A DNA stretch of 64,000 nt from Caballeronia zhejiangensis (GCF_000698575.1 NZ_JFHD01000018.1:1-64000); one strand, 5' to 3'. Shown: positions 17,889 to 26,712, counted from the first letter of the stretch. Notes: generated by a model from the sequence alone, not told the origin. Program-made: numbers and translations.

Positions 17889-18877
17889 GTCTAGAAGCGT
17901 AGCGAAGCTATTTTATACACGTTCTAGGAAATTTGTCGTCCGCGCCGCTTTTTTACCGGCCACGACGTGCACCGGCAGCACGTCCGGCGGAGCAGCTCAA
18001 CGCGGTGCCGATTACCGCGCTAGGATGCACGCGAGGTTTTATAGTGCAGCCAACATCACTAAGCGTCCGGTACCTGCCGGCGGTAAATTTACGCACAAAG
18101 CTACGGCGCAGCAGGCCGGAACCCACTTCTATCCTTCAAACGACCACGTAGACCGTCAGCATGCGCTTGGACCAGGGACCAAAGCGGTTGGCACACTGCT
18201 AGTTCCGACGGACCGCGGTTGTAGGGGCAGTTCGCCGCAATATCCGGAGACGTTCGAGCCCCAGCCCGTGAATTTCGGAAAAAAAAAGACCCGGCGTTGC
18301 AACCGGGTCTGAAGGGATGGCGGTGCACACGACTACCCGCACGTCCGTCGAACGCTTAGGGAAGCATAGTCGAGGTCCACCATCCGCGTGGACGTCAAAA
18401 CGGCATGAAGTCGCGCGAGACACAGTGTCCCGCGCGCCGGCTCTTAAAACATCGGTAGCACCCTCTGACGCACGTCGAAACCGCTCAGAACCGATGACGC
18501 AACGCTACACGAGCACGCCTGATTTGAAGTCGTCGCTTTATCACGAAGAGTCTTGATTTGATACGCAGTCCTATTTGCCAAAACTTAACGCAGTCATTTT
18601 TACCAGATTTTGCATCCCAATATTCTAACTATACAAACCAACGGCGCACGGTTCATTGCGCTGGGATTACATTTTGGCAATCTGTTCGTCATCAGACGTC
18701 TTCAATACGCTCCGAGGCATTAAGATGCGAGAGTAGGTAGCCAACCGGGAGAATGCCAACCAACTTCATCCACATTTTCTACGCTTCAAACGTTGCGCAA
18801 TTTTCATGTTGAAGCCATGCTCCCGACAGAGTCCAAAACCTAAACTTTCCTCCAATCAAACTCACTTGGAGGACGCA
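17889..18877. other. 990-base region without a convincing gene
   Basis: It holds the promoter of the czcI-cus operon (minus-strand TATAAAAT near 17910), a minus-strand terminator (18278-18310) and, on the plus strand at about 18593-18605, a weak copy of the CopR-like half-sites (GTCATTT-N4-CAGAT) upstream of the DUF4148 gene. Small frames here have no ribosome site or recognisable domain. Confidence 0.4.
18278..18310 (-). terminator. rho-independent terminator, minus strand
   Basis: AGACCCGG and CCGGGTCT form an 8-bp GC-rich stem with an 8-base loop; on the minus strand it is followed by nine T. No gene is evident upstream of it on that strand for several hundred bases, so it may end a small RNA or a lost gene. 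Confidence 0.75.
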
Positions 18878-19204
18878 ATGAAAGTAATCCCGTTGTTGGT
18901 TGCTACCCTGAGCATCGCCGTCGCAGCGCCAGCTTTTGCCGAACATGCCTATCGCTTGAACGGCGTACAGCCGACCCGAGTGGCCGAATCGTTAGCGGCG
19001 TCGAGCAGCAGCACGCAGTCGTATGGCGGCAGCTCCGATGGCGTGGCTGCTACAGGCAAAATTGGGAAGAGCCGCGCGGAAGTCGTCGCCGAAATGATTC
19101 AAGCGCAACGGGACGGCATCATCCCCACCAGCAAGAACGACTACCCGCCCAGCGAGAGAACCATCGAACGCAATAGAGAACTCTATCGGATTCGCAATCG
19201 CTGA
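18878..19204 (+). CDS. DUF4148 secreted protein
   Basis: 108 aa from the ATG at 18878 (TTGGAGGACGCA upstream). Signal peptide ending APAFA, a Ser/Gly-rich spacer, then the DUF4148 motif: GKSRAEVVAEMIQAQRDGI followed by DYPPSERTIERNRELY. The family is typical of Burkholderiaceae and its function is unknown. One of five members in this window (28173, 46738, 61918, 63063), all in copper-gene context. It precedes a cytochrome c gene. Confidence 0.88.
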   Translation: MKVIPLLVATLSIAVAAPAFAEHAYRLNGVQPTRVAESLAASSSSTQSYGGSSDGVAATGKIGKSRAEVVAEMIQAQRDGIIPTSKNDYPPSERTIERNRELYRIRNR

Positions 19205-19433
19205 CCTCCACACAACTAGGATTTCAGGCCAACTTGCTTCGCTCGACGGATGGCCTTAGCCAACGTGGCACAAGAGTTTGCAGAATTCAGCTGGCGATGG
19301 GCGGCAGTTCGACGGAAAAACGAGAGGTTCGTCGAACTGCCAAACATGGATTTCTTCAGCGAAGACAGCGTTCGAGCCGCCATGAAGCGTTGATTGGATG
19401 ATGTTGGCCGATTCCCTTCTTCTCGGTGAGAGC

Positions 19434-20069
19434 ATGAGACACTGGGTTCTTCCTGCAGCGTCATTGTCGGCCGTCGCGCTCGTCGGTGCGACCGCGTTCG
19501 TCTTGTCTGGAAGCTACAACATGGGGGCAGATGCTCCGCATTGGTCCCTTACCTACAAGATTTTGCAAACATTGCGGATGAGGTCCATCGAGGCTCATTC
19601 GAAGGACATCGCGCTGCCAGACCTCAATAGTCCCGAACTCATTCTTAAGGGCGCGGGGCAATACGCGGCAATGTGCGTGACATGCCACCTTGCACCTGGA
19701 GTGAAAGATTCGGAGCTGGCTCCTGGACTCTACCCTCAGCCGCCGGAGCTGGCGAAGTCGCAATTGGACCCGCGCAGCGCATTCTGGGTTATCAAGCACG
19801 GCCTCAAGATGAGCGCAATGCCCGCTTGGGGCAAGACACACGATGATGAGACGATTTGGAGTATGGTTGCCTTCGTGAACAAACTGCCGAGTATGAGCCC
19901 ACAGGAATACAAGGAAATGGTGGCCAACGCGCCTCCAGACGAGGAAATGGAGAGTATGAAGAACATGCCTGGAATGAAGTCGATGCACGGCGCAGCAGAG
20001 GACGCGAAGAATGATGCCACTTCCTCACATAGCCCAGAGACCAGCCATCATACTCATGGCGCGGACTGA
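19434..20069 (+). CDS. membrane-anchored cytochrome c with His/Met tail
   Basis: 211 aa from the ATG at 19434 (GGTGAGAGC upstream). N-terminal anchor helix (VLPAASLSAVALVGATAFVL), then one haem-binding CVTCH at about 83-87 and a probable distal Met in KHGLKMSAMPAWG. The C-terminus is Met- and His-rich (MESMKNMPGMKSMHG, SHHTHGAD), unusual for a class I cytochrome and suggestive of copper binding. Periplasmic electron carrier; the partner is unknown. Two tandem terminators lie 130-200 bases downstream. Confidence 0.88.
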   Translation: MRHWVLPAASLSAVALVGATAFVLSGSYNMGADAPHWSLTYKILQTLRMRSIEAHSKDIALPDLNSPELILKGAGQYAAMCVTCHLAPGVKDSELAPGLYPQPPELAKSQLDPRSAFWVIKHGLKMSAMPAWGKTHDDETIWSMVAFVNKLPSMSPQEYKEMVANAPPDEEMESMKNMPGMKSMHGAAEDAKNDATSSHSPETSHHTHGAD

Positions 20070-20202
20070 AGTTTTCCAGTCACGCTTCGAGGGCCTTCGT
20101 ACAGACTGAGGCGCTCCGCATGAGGCTGCCGGTTTCTCGATTGGTTGGCTCGCGGAGAGGTCGAGTTTCGGCCACGCGGACGGTTTCGTACGGCAAAGGC
20201 TG

Positions 20203-20228
20203 AACGCGTATGCCAATACGCGTTTTTG
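20203..20228 (+). terminator. rho-independent terminator after cytochrome gene
   Basis: AACGCGTAT and ATACGCGTT form a perfect 9-bp stem with loop GCCA, followed by TTT. It lies 134 bases after the cytochrome stop and 26 bases before a second terminator. Confidence 0.65.
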
Positions 20229-20253
20229 CCGGTAAGCGATTCCGTCCACCTTG

Positions 20254-20283
20254 GGCCCGGCAGAAATGTCGGGCCTTTTTTTC
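20254..20283 (+). terminator. second tandem rho-independent terminator
   Basis: GGCCCG and CGGGCC with a 10-base loop, followed by a run of seven or more T. With the previous hairpin it gives a double stop before the IS21 element. Confidence 0.8.
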
Positions 20284-20542
20284 AACACAGGAGCGTTGTC
20301 GCGAACAAGTTGCAAAGTGCCAACTGCGCAGCGCGCGGTTGCGCATCGACGCCACAGCAACGGCGTTTCGGTCGACCTGCTGGGCAGCGACAATTGTTTT
20401 GGCCGGTCGTTGACGATCGTTTTGGCCGGTGGTGAGGAGTCTAAGGGCGGCGCAGTCGCCGTAGACGATGAGCCACCGGCGGCGCCAGGTCGACGGGCTT
20501 TAGGATGGACTGATCGAAGCTTGAAGAAGAAGCGGTCAGCTC

Positions 20543-21271
20543 ATGTCTGGAACCCGCATTACCGACCAACAGGTTCATCTCTATATGAACAAGCGCAAAC
20601 AGTACTCCCAGGAAGTCGCGGCCGCCAAGACCGGTATCAGCGTGCGTACGGCGCGCCGCATCGAACGTGACGCCACCTTGCCTTCTCAGAAACCACGGCA
20701 AACATGGCGGACCCGAGCTGATCCCTTCGTCGACGTATGGGAGAGCGAAGTCGTACCGCTGCTGCGCAACGCGCCCCACCTGATGGGCATCACGATCCTG
20801 CGCAAGCTGCAAGACGATCACCCGGGTTGCTATCCCGATAGCATGCGCCGCACGCTGGAACGGCGTATTCGCCAGTGGCGGGCGCTTGAAGGGCCTACGC
20901 AGGAGGTGTTCTTCCCCCAGGAGCATCAGCCCGGTGTGCGCGGTCTGTCAGACTTCACCGATATGAGCAAGCTTTGCGTGACGATCGGCGGTGCCCCATT
21001 CGGTCATCGGCTGTATCACTTCGTACTGGCGTTCTCGCGCTGGGAATACGCGAACGTTGTTGAGGGAGGCGAGAGTTTCGAGGCCCTCGCAGCGGGATTG
21101 CAGAACGCGCTGTGGCAGGCCGGCGGCTGCCCGCGCGAACATCGCTCTGACAGCCTGTCGGCTGCCTTCAAGAATCTGACAGAGCAGGAGGACTTCACGA
21201 AACGTTACTCAGCGCTGCTCGACCATTACGGCATGGAGGGCACGCGCAACAATCGGGGCCTGGGTCACGAG
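20543..21271 (+). pseudogene. istA: istA 5' part (IS21-A transposase)
   Basis: First 243 codons of an IstA transposase. N-terminal HTH (QEVAAAKTGISVRTARRIER), then the start of the DDE core: first Asp in LSDFTDMSKL, second Asp in EHRSDSLSAAFKN. It is cut after GLGHE, inside the HENG motif that carries the predicted catalytic Glu. In the genome the frame runs on 21 codons into the inserted element and stops. Deleting 21272-24689 would rejoin it in frame with the 3' part, giving 497 aa, the normal IstA length. Confidence 0.9.
21266..21271 (+). repeat. left copy of 6-bp direct repeat CACGAG
   Basis: CACGAG in the istA codons for His-Glu. The same hexamer recurs at 24684-24689 at the other edge of the insertion and, inverted (CTCGTG), at 24656-24661. 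Confidence 0.85.
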
Positions 21272-21293
21272 TATGGTGCGGTAAAAAATATGT
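21272..21293 (+). repeat. RIT1 left terminal inverted repeat
   Basis: 22 bases starting TATGGTGCGG and ending AAATATGT; exact inverse of 24634-24655. With the adjoining CACGAG the match is 28 bp. Confidence 0.9.
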
Positions 21294-21399
21294 CACAGTG
21301 GTTCTCAACAACCCCGCATCGTCTATCGCATTGACGTTTCCATGACGACATAATTTTCAGGCTGACTGATATTCCACTGATCAATGATGGGGGAATATC

Positions 21400-22641
21400 A
21401 TGTTCGAGACTCTCTTTACGCGTCCGCGTGTTCTTGCTGCCCACAATCTCGCGCCCTGCGTGGAATCCAGGAAGCGCTTCCTCGTACATTGTCAGGAACA
21501 GGGTTATCCGCTCAGGTCGATTCGGAAGATCGCGTGGATCCTGCTGGTTTTTTCACAGAGCATTGATCTGTCCCGCCCGCGGTTAATAACGCACGAGGAA
21601 ATCGCGTTTGCGGTTGACCATCGGATTCGACTTCTCCGAAGTGAGCGCACGAACGAGTCCCGCAGCTCGCGGCTTCTGTTCATCCATACCGCCACGGCCT
21701 GGCTGCGCTTCCTGGGGCGTCTGGAGGAACGGCATCCTATAGAAGAACCATTTGTTCGCTATGTCGAGCACTACGTCGATTTCATGCGCGACCAGCGAGG
21801 ACTTTCCTCTGCCACGATTTCAACCTGTCGTGATGAGATCGGCCATTTTCTGGCAATGGTCTGTCGCCCTGACAAGGCAATCGATGCTCTCACTATCCAC
21901 GATGTCGACACCTACCTCGCCTATCAAGGCAACCGCGGCTGGAGCAGAGTCTCATTGCACGCGCTTGCGAGCACGCTGCGCAATTTCTTCCGGTACGCAG
22001 AAGGACAAGGGTGGGCTACCAACGTTGCGTCGGGCATTGAGGCACCTGTGGTGTATAGAGAGGAGGGGTTGCCGCTCGGGCTGAACTGGGATGACGTGCA
22101 AAGGTTTGTCGCCAGCTTTGTCGGCGAGAGCACGATCGATCTACGCAACCGTGCGATGATCATGCTGCTGGTTGTTTACGGACTGAGGCGCGGCGAGGTG
22201 GTACGGCTCCGTCTGGAGGACATCGACTGGTGCGGCGAGATCCTTCATGTCAATCGTCCGAAGCAACGCTGCACACAGCAATACCCGCTGGTGGCAACCG
22301 TTGGAAACGCCATTCTGCGCTACCTGAAGGAAGCGCGTCCACGAAGCGCCCATCGAGAGCTCTTCCTGTCGGTCGAGGCGCCGATCCGACCGCTGTCACC
22401 CGGACGCGTAAGCGGCATTGTCCGCTCGCGTCTCACGACGCTGGGCATCGATATTCCGCGGCGTGGCGCACATTCCCTGAGGCACGCCAACGCCCGGCAT
22501 TTACTCGACGCTGGTTTTGCGCTGAAGGAGATCGGTGATCACCTCGGCCATCGCAGCGCTTCGTCGACGAGAATCTATGCGAAGGTCGACCTGACCGGAC
22601 TGCGGTGTGTAGCCGAAATCGATCTGGGGAGTCTGCTATGA
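21400..22641 (+). CDS. RIT1 tyrosine recombinase A
   Basis: 413 aa. N-terminal SAM-like core-binding domain (about 115-210), then a catalytic domain with Arg in YGLRRGEVVRLRLEDID, the HxLRH box in AHSLRHANARHLLDAG, a second His in LGHRSASSTRIYAKVD and the Tyr nucleophile in the same stretch. GGGGGAATATC lies before the ATG. First of three overlapping genes; its stop overlaps gene B as ATGA. In RIT elements all three are conserved in this order, with roles in integration not yet fully separated. Confidence 0.92.
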   Translation: MFETLFTRPRVLAAHNLAPCVESRKRFLVHCQEQGYPLRSIRKIAWILLVFSQSIDLSRPRLITHEEIAFAVDHRIRLLRSERTNESRSSRLLFIHTATAWLRFLGRLEERHPIEEPFVRYVEHYVDFMRDQRGLSSATISTCRDEIGHFLAMVCRPDKAIDALTIHDVDTYLAYQGNRGWSRVSLHALASTLRNFFRYAEGQGWATNVASGIEAPVVYREEGLPLGLNWDDVQRFVASFVGESTIDLRNRAMIMLLVVYGLRRGEVVRLRLEDIDWCGEILHVNRPKQRCTQQYPLVATVGNAILRYLKEARPRSAHRELFLSVEAPIRPLSPGRVSGIVRSRLTTLGIDIPRRGAHSLRHANARHLLDAGFALKEIGDHLGHRSASSTRIYAKVDLTGLRCVAEIDLGSLL

Positions 22642-23579
22642 AGCTCTCCGAACTCGTCGCCCAATACGTGAGCCACAAACGGGCGTTGGGCATGCGCTTC
22701 AATTCCGAGGCGGCCACGCTTGCCTCATTCTGCCACCGGGTTGATGGCAACATTGATGTGGAATCGGTCACGGTCGGACAGGTACAGGACTTTCTGACCG
22801 GCAACAGGCCGCTGACTAACCATTGGCGGAAGAGAAGGTCTGTACTTGACTGCCTGTTTCGTTTTGCTCTCTCGCGTGGATATGTCCAGGCTTCGCCGCT
22901 TCCTCGCTACAGTCCGAGATTGCCGCCACCGCTGGCACCCTATATTTACTCGCAGCAGGAATTAAAGCGCCTGCTCGACGTGGCGTCGGCGGCATGCAGT
23001 CCACGCGGTCTGCTGGATGCATATGTTTTGCGTGCACTCATTCTGATTCTGTACGGCGGTTGCCTCCGCCATGGCGAAGCCTTGCGGCTAACCATGCAGG
23101 ACGTCGATCTCGACGAAGCCGTCCTGCACGTGCGCGAGAGCAAATTCTATAGATCCAGGCTGGTTCCGCTAGGCGTAGATCTGAATAGAGCGATGCAAAC
23201 TTATGCCCGGCAACGCAACCAGAGATTTGGGCAGGCACCGGATGCGCCGTTCTTCTGCTTACGCGATGGTCGCCCCCTGAGCCAGAAAGCTGTGCGCAAG
23301 GCCTTTCAGCGACAGCGTACTCTGGCAAATATCCAACGCGAAGGCGGTGCGTCCTGCCAGCCGAGGCTGCATGATTTGCGACACTCAGGCGCAGTGCACC
23401 GGCTAATCGCCTGGTATCGCTGCGGCGCGGATTTGCAACTGTTGTTGCCGCAGCTCGCGACCTATCTCGGCCACATCGATCTCGCGGGCACCCAACGCTA
23501 CCTTACCCTGACGCCCGAGTTGCTGAATGCAGCGAGCACGCGCTTTGAAACATACGTCCTTGAGGTGCAACATGAATAA
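22638..23579 (+). CDS. RIT1 tyrosine recombinase B
   Basis: 313 aa, begun at the ATG overlapping the gene A stop. Core-binding domain MKLSELVAQYVSHKRALGMR to about 95, then catalytic motifs: Arg in YGGCLRHGEALRLTMQDVD, Lys-containing ESKFYRSRLVPLG, HDLRHSGAVHRLIAWY and LGHIDLAGTQRYLTL with the Tyr. Full length for the middle RIT recombinase. Its end overlaps gene C by 8 bases. Confidence 0.92.
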   Translation: MKLSELVAQYVSHKRALGMRFNSEAATLASFCHRVDGNIDVESVTVGQVQDFLTGNRPLTNHWRKRRSVLDCLFRFALSRGYVQASPLPRYSPRLPPPLAPYIYSQQELKRLLDVASAACSPRGLLDAYVLRALILILYGGCLRHGEALRLTMQDVDLDEAVLHVRESKFYRSRLVPLGVDLNRAMQTYARQRNQRFGQAPDAPFFCLRDGRPLSQKAVRKAFQRQRTLANIQREGGASCQPRLHDLRHSGAVHRLIAWYRCGADLQLLLPQLATYLGHIDLAGTQRYLTLTPELLNAASTRFETYVLEVQHE

Positions 23580-24567
23580 CTCATCCCTGCTGGGTCCGTG
23601 GATCCGACGTTTCCTGATTGAGTATCTGGTGGGCGAACGTAACCTTGCCGTCAATACGCAAAGAAGTTACCGCGACATGCTCATGCTGTTGCTTCCGTAT
23701 TTAGCCGCCAAGGTCGACAAGCGGATCGATCGCCTGACCGTTGATGATCTCTCCGCGCAAATGGTCCGTCTGTTCCTGACGCACATGGAAGAACAACGCC
23801 ACTGTACGGTCAGCACACGAAATCAGCGGCTTGGCGGCATCCATGCGCTGGCTCGTTTCATCGGCGAACATGCGCCTGAATACGTCGACTGGTGGGCACA
23901 GATTCATCTGATTCCTGTCAAGAGAACCAGTCGGCCGGAGATCAGCTACCTTAGCAGGCAGGAAATGGACGCCCTGCTCGCTGCCTCTGACGTCAATACG
24001 GCGCAGGGGCAGCGCGAACATGCGTTACTGCTCTTCATGTTTAACTCAGGAGCGCGTGCAAGCGAAGCTGCGCAGCTCAAGATTGGCGACGTTGACTGGC
24101 ACACGCGCTCGGTCAGCATCGTCGGCAAGGGGAACAGACATCGCCGCTGCCCGCTCTGGAAATCCACACTCGATGCGTTGCGCTCAGAGTCCGAGGGGAG
24201 GGCCGCAGACGCGCCGGTGTTCCTCAATCGATTCCACCAGACGATGACGCGATCCGGCATTCATGCATTGGTCAAGCGCTGCGCTATCCGTGCTGCAGCC
24301 AACGCGCCGTCGCTTGCCGGCAAGAATGTGCACCCACATGTGATTCGGCACACGACCGCCTCGCTACTACTCCAGGCCGGTGTCGACATCAATACGATAC
24401 GCGGCTGGCTTGGGCACGTTTCGTTGGAGACGACCAATATCTACGCCGAGATCAATCTGGAAACAAAGGCGCGGGCGCTGGCGACATGCGAAGTGGAAGG
24501 CGGTGCCGAAGGACAAAAGCAATGGCGGGATCAGCCCGACCTGATGACCTTCCTCCGCACCTTGTAA
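23572..24567 (+). CDS. RIT1 tyrosine recombinase C
   Basis: 331 aa from the ATG inside the end of gene B (GAGGTGCAAC upstream). XerC/D-like: core-binding domain LGPWIRRFLIEYLVGERN, then Arg in NSGARASEAAQLKIGDVD, Lys in VGKGNRHRRCPLW, HVIRHTTASLLLQAG, and LGHVSLETTNIYAEIN with the Tyr. All catalytic residues appear present. It is about 330 aa like the homologous gene C of the second element at 57680. Confidence 0.92.
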   Translation: MNNSSLLGPWIRRFLIEYLVGERNLAVNTQRSYRDMLMLLLPYLAAKVDKRIDRLTVDDLSAQMVRLFLTHMEEQRHCTVSTRNQRLGGIHALARFIGEHAPEYVDWWAQIHLIPVKRTSRPEISYLSRQEMDALLAASDVNTAQGQREHALLLFMFNSGARASEAAQLKIGDVDWHTRSVSIVGKGNRHRRCPLWKSTLDALRSESEGRAADAPVFLNRFHQTMTRSGIHALVKRCAIRAAANAPSLAGKNVHPHVIRHTTASLLLQAGVDINTIRGWLGHVSLETTNIYAEINLETKARALATCEVEGGAEGQKQWRDQPDLMTFLRTL

Positions 24568-24573
24568 CCGAAT

Positions 24574-24640
24574 AATATGTGCTGTTCGCTTTCTACAAAA
24601 GTACTGCCTTGGCCTAGTTCGTTATCGAGCAGCACATATT
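24574..24640 (+). repeat. sub-terminal inverted repeat in RIT1 right end
   Basis: AATATGTGCTGTTCG (24574-24588) and CGAGCAGCACATATT (24626-24640) are inverted copies matching at 14 of 15 positions around a 37-base spacer. The outer arm overlaps the terminal repeat. It may place additional recombinase monomers or end transcription of the trio. Confidence 0.7.
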
Positions 24641-24655
24641 TTTTACCGCACCATA
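24634..24655 (-). repeat. RIT1 right terminal inverted repeat
   Basis: 22 bases, ACATATTTTTTACCGCACCA then TA; exact reverse complement of 21272-21293. Confidence 0.9.
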
Positions 24656-24689
24656 CTCGTGGTTATGGCTTCGAGGCCATAACCACGAG
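24656..24689. repeat. 34-bp hairpin at the RIT1 right junction
   Basis: CTCGTGGTTATGGC and GCCATAACCACGAG form a perfect 14-bp stem around TTCGAG. The outer hexamers are the inverted and direct copies of the target hexamer. The stem interior (GTTATGGC) resembles the tip of the terminal repeat (TATGGTGC). There is no counterpart at the left end. Confidence 0.88.
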
Positions 24690-25454
24690 AACGGCAGCGT
24701 GGAGTCATCGCATCGGTATCTGAAGGAAGCGGTCGACCAGGCCTTGATGCTTCGCGGTCATCGCGACTTCGCTGACCGGGCCGCCTACGATGAATTCATC
24801 CGTGAGGTGGTGATGCGCCGGAACCGGCGCAACGCTGCGGCGTTTCGCATTGAGCGCGCACAGTTGCAGGATTTACCCGCACGTCGCACTACTGACTTCG
24901 TCGAGGAAGAAGCACTCGTGACCCGCTGCAGCACATTCACCGTGCGCGGCATCCTATACAGCGCACCGTCACGCCTGATCGGCCATAGGCTAAAGGTGCG
25001 GATCTATGGTGACCGGCTCGACTGCTATCTGTCGGGCGCGCTGGTGCACAGTACGCCGCGAGGATCCCGTGCCGCCGACAACCGCCACGCGCTGGACTAT
25101 CGTCACTTCATCGATTCTCTCAAGCGCAAGCCGCAGGCGTTCAGGGGGTTCGCGTTTCGCGACGCGCTGTTTCCCCGTGAAGCCTACCGACGGACCTGGG
25201 AGAAGCTGGAGACGCAACTGACGCAACGCCAGGCATGCAAGACGATCGTAGGGCTGCTCGAACTCGCAGGACATCACGGCGTTGAGGCGTTGCTGGCCGA
25301 GCGGCTCGAGGCCTTGCTCGAAGCAGGCGAACTGCCCGATCTGAAGCAGTTGCGCGATGAATTCGCGCCGCGTCAGGCCCAATGTCCCGAGGTCGTAGTC
25401 GAAATGCCGCCCGTCGCAGTCTATGACGAGCTTCTCGACAAGGTGGCAGCATGA
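24690..25454 (+). pseudogene. istA: istA 3' part (IS21-A transposase)
   Basis: Last 254 codons of IstA, from the AAC codon after the target hexamer: NGSVESSHRYLKEAVDQALM completes the HENG motif, followed by the C-terminal domain with SAPSRLIGHRLKVRIYGDRL and the family's DYRHFIDSLKRKPQAF. Its end overlaps the istB start. An internal ATG at 24699 could allow a C-terminal fragment, but it lacks the N-terminal DNA-binding and most catalytic residues. Confidence 0.9.
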
Positions 25455-26269
25455 ACGCCCCTGCCCATGACAACGGCCGTCTGGCCTTGATGTTGAACGA
25501 GCTACGTCTGCCGACCATCGGCAGGTTATGGCCCGAGTTCGTTGAGCGCTCTGATAAGGAAGGCTGGCCGGCTACGCGATTGCTTGGGGCGCTGCTTGAG
25601 CACGAACTGGCCGAACGTGCCAAACGACGCATCGAGCGGCATCGTACCGAGTCACATCTTGATCCAACCAAGACGCTGGCCACCTTCGACTTCGGCATGG
25701 TGCCAATGGTCTCGAAAGCGCATGTCACGGCACTGGCGACCGGAGATTCGTGGCTGGAGAAAGGTGCCACGATTCTCCTGTTCGGGCCCCCCGGTGGCGG
25801 TAAAAGTCATTTAGGTTCAGCCATCGGACACGCTTTAATCGAAGCCGGCTATCGAGTGCTGTTCACACGCACGAGCGAGCTCGTCCAGAAACTCCAGGCT
25901 GCGCGTCAGAGCCTGCAGCTTCCATCCGCCCTCACGAAGCTTGATCGGTTTGATCTCATCATCCTGGACGACCTGTCGTACGCGCGTAAGGACCAGGCCG
26001 AAACCAGTGTGCTGTTCGAACTGATCGCCGAGAGGTATGAGCGTAAAAGTCTGCTCATAACGGCCAACCAGCCATTCTCGGGATGGAATGACGTGTTCCC
26101 CGACCCTGGCATGACGGTCGCAGCCATTGATCGGCTCGTCCATCACTCGACGATCTTCGAACTGAATGTTGAAAGCTATCGCCGTCGAAAGGCCAGCGCC
26201 AAACAGAGCGCGCGCCGGCGACAATTACCCGACGACAATTACGATGGAGAAGCGACAACTATGAACTAG
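25451..26269 (+). CDS. istB: IstB helper ATPase of IS21-A
   Basis: 272 aa. DnaC/IstB AAA+ fold: Walker A GPPGGGKSH (about 117-125), Walker B LIILDDLSYARKDQ, sensor motif LITANQPFSGW and a basic C-terminus (RRRKASAKQSARRRQL). The ATG overlaps the istA stop. Intact, so the element may keep a functional helper although its transposase is broken. Confidence 0.93.
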   Translation: MNAPAHDNGRLALMLNELRLPTIGRLWPEFVERSDKEGWPATRLLGALLEHELAERAKRRIERHRTESHLDPTKTLATFDFGMVPMVSKAHVTALATGDSWLEKGATILLFGPPGGGKSHLGSAIGHALIEAGYRVLFTRTSELVQKLQAARQSLQLPSALTKLDRFDLIILDDLSYARKDQAETSVLFELIAERYERKSLLITANQPFSGWNDVFPDPGMTVAAIDRLVHHSTIFELNVESYRRRKASAKQSARRRQLPDDNYDGEATTMN

Positions 26270-26364
26270 CCAGCGACAATTACACCCGTCGACCGGCCAG
26301 AATAGTTGTCGCTGACCGGCCGTGCCGCTTGACGCTGTCTAACCTGCACTATTGGAGAGCTGTC

Positions 26365-26712
26365 ATGGGGAAGGTCTTGTTCGTCGACGACCACATAGAC
26401 ACAGCCGATATGTTGGCAAATATCGCACTCGAATTGGGCCATTCTGTGTCGGTCGCATATGATGGAGCCACGGCAAGCTGGATGGCGTCTCAGCAAATCT
26501 TCGACCTGGTGTTTCTGGACATCTCACTACCGGATGTCGATGGACGAGACGTGTGCTCTCAGATTCGTTGCGGCCTGTCAAGGCATGCCCGCATTGTTGC
26601 CATTACAGGCCGCGCTGAAATTCGCACGAGCGGCGAACTGAGCGGATTCGACGACTGGTTAATCAAACCCATTTCGATGCACCAGATTGAACACCTGCTT
26701 ACTGCACCGTAG
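26365..26712 (+). CDS. single-domain response regulator
   Basis: 115 aa from the ATG at 26365 (GGAGAGCTGTC upstream). CheY-like receiver only: acidic pair in LFVDDHIDTA, phosphorylated Asp in VFLDISLPDVDG, Thr in VAITGRAE and Lys in WLIKPI. No output domain. It directly follows the right end of IS21-A and has no kinase nearby; it could be a phosphate sink or a receiver left from a hybrid kinase. Function unknown. Confidence 0.82.
   Translation: MGKVLFVDDHIDTADMLANIALELGHSVSVAYDGATASWMASQQIFDLVFLDISLPDVDGRDVCSQIRCGLSRHARIVAITGRAEIRTSGELSGFDDWLIKPISMHQIEHLLTAP

Larger units (their letters stand above)
21272..24689 (+). mobile_element. recombinase-in-trio (RIT) element 1, complete
   Basis: A 3.4-kb unit with three tail-to-head tyrosine recombinase genes, all on the plus strand and overlapping (ATGA and ATGAATAA junctions). 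Perfect 22-bp terminal inverted repeats at 21272-21293 and 24634-24655. At the right end only, a 34-bp hairpin separates the repeat from the second CACGAG copy. The element lies in istA at the HENG codons. RIT elements are a known class in proteobacteria; this one looks intact and potentially active. Confidence 0.9.
20385..26314 (+). mobile_element. IS21-family element A, istA split by a RIT element
   Basis: Terminal inverted repeats: CAGCGACAATTGTTTTGGCC at the left and, reversed, CAGCGACAACTATTCTGGCC at the right (about 19 of 22 positions match). Repeated sub-terminal copies follow: GTTTTGGCCGGT twice on the left, GCGACAA(T/C)TA several times on the right, as usual for IS21 transposase sites. 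It encodes istA (split) and istB. Exact ends are uncertain by a few bases and I find no clear target duplication. Without the insertion the element would be about 2.5 kb. Confidence 0.85.
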
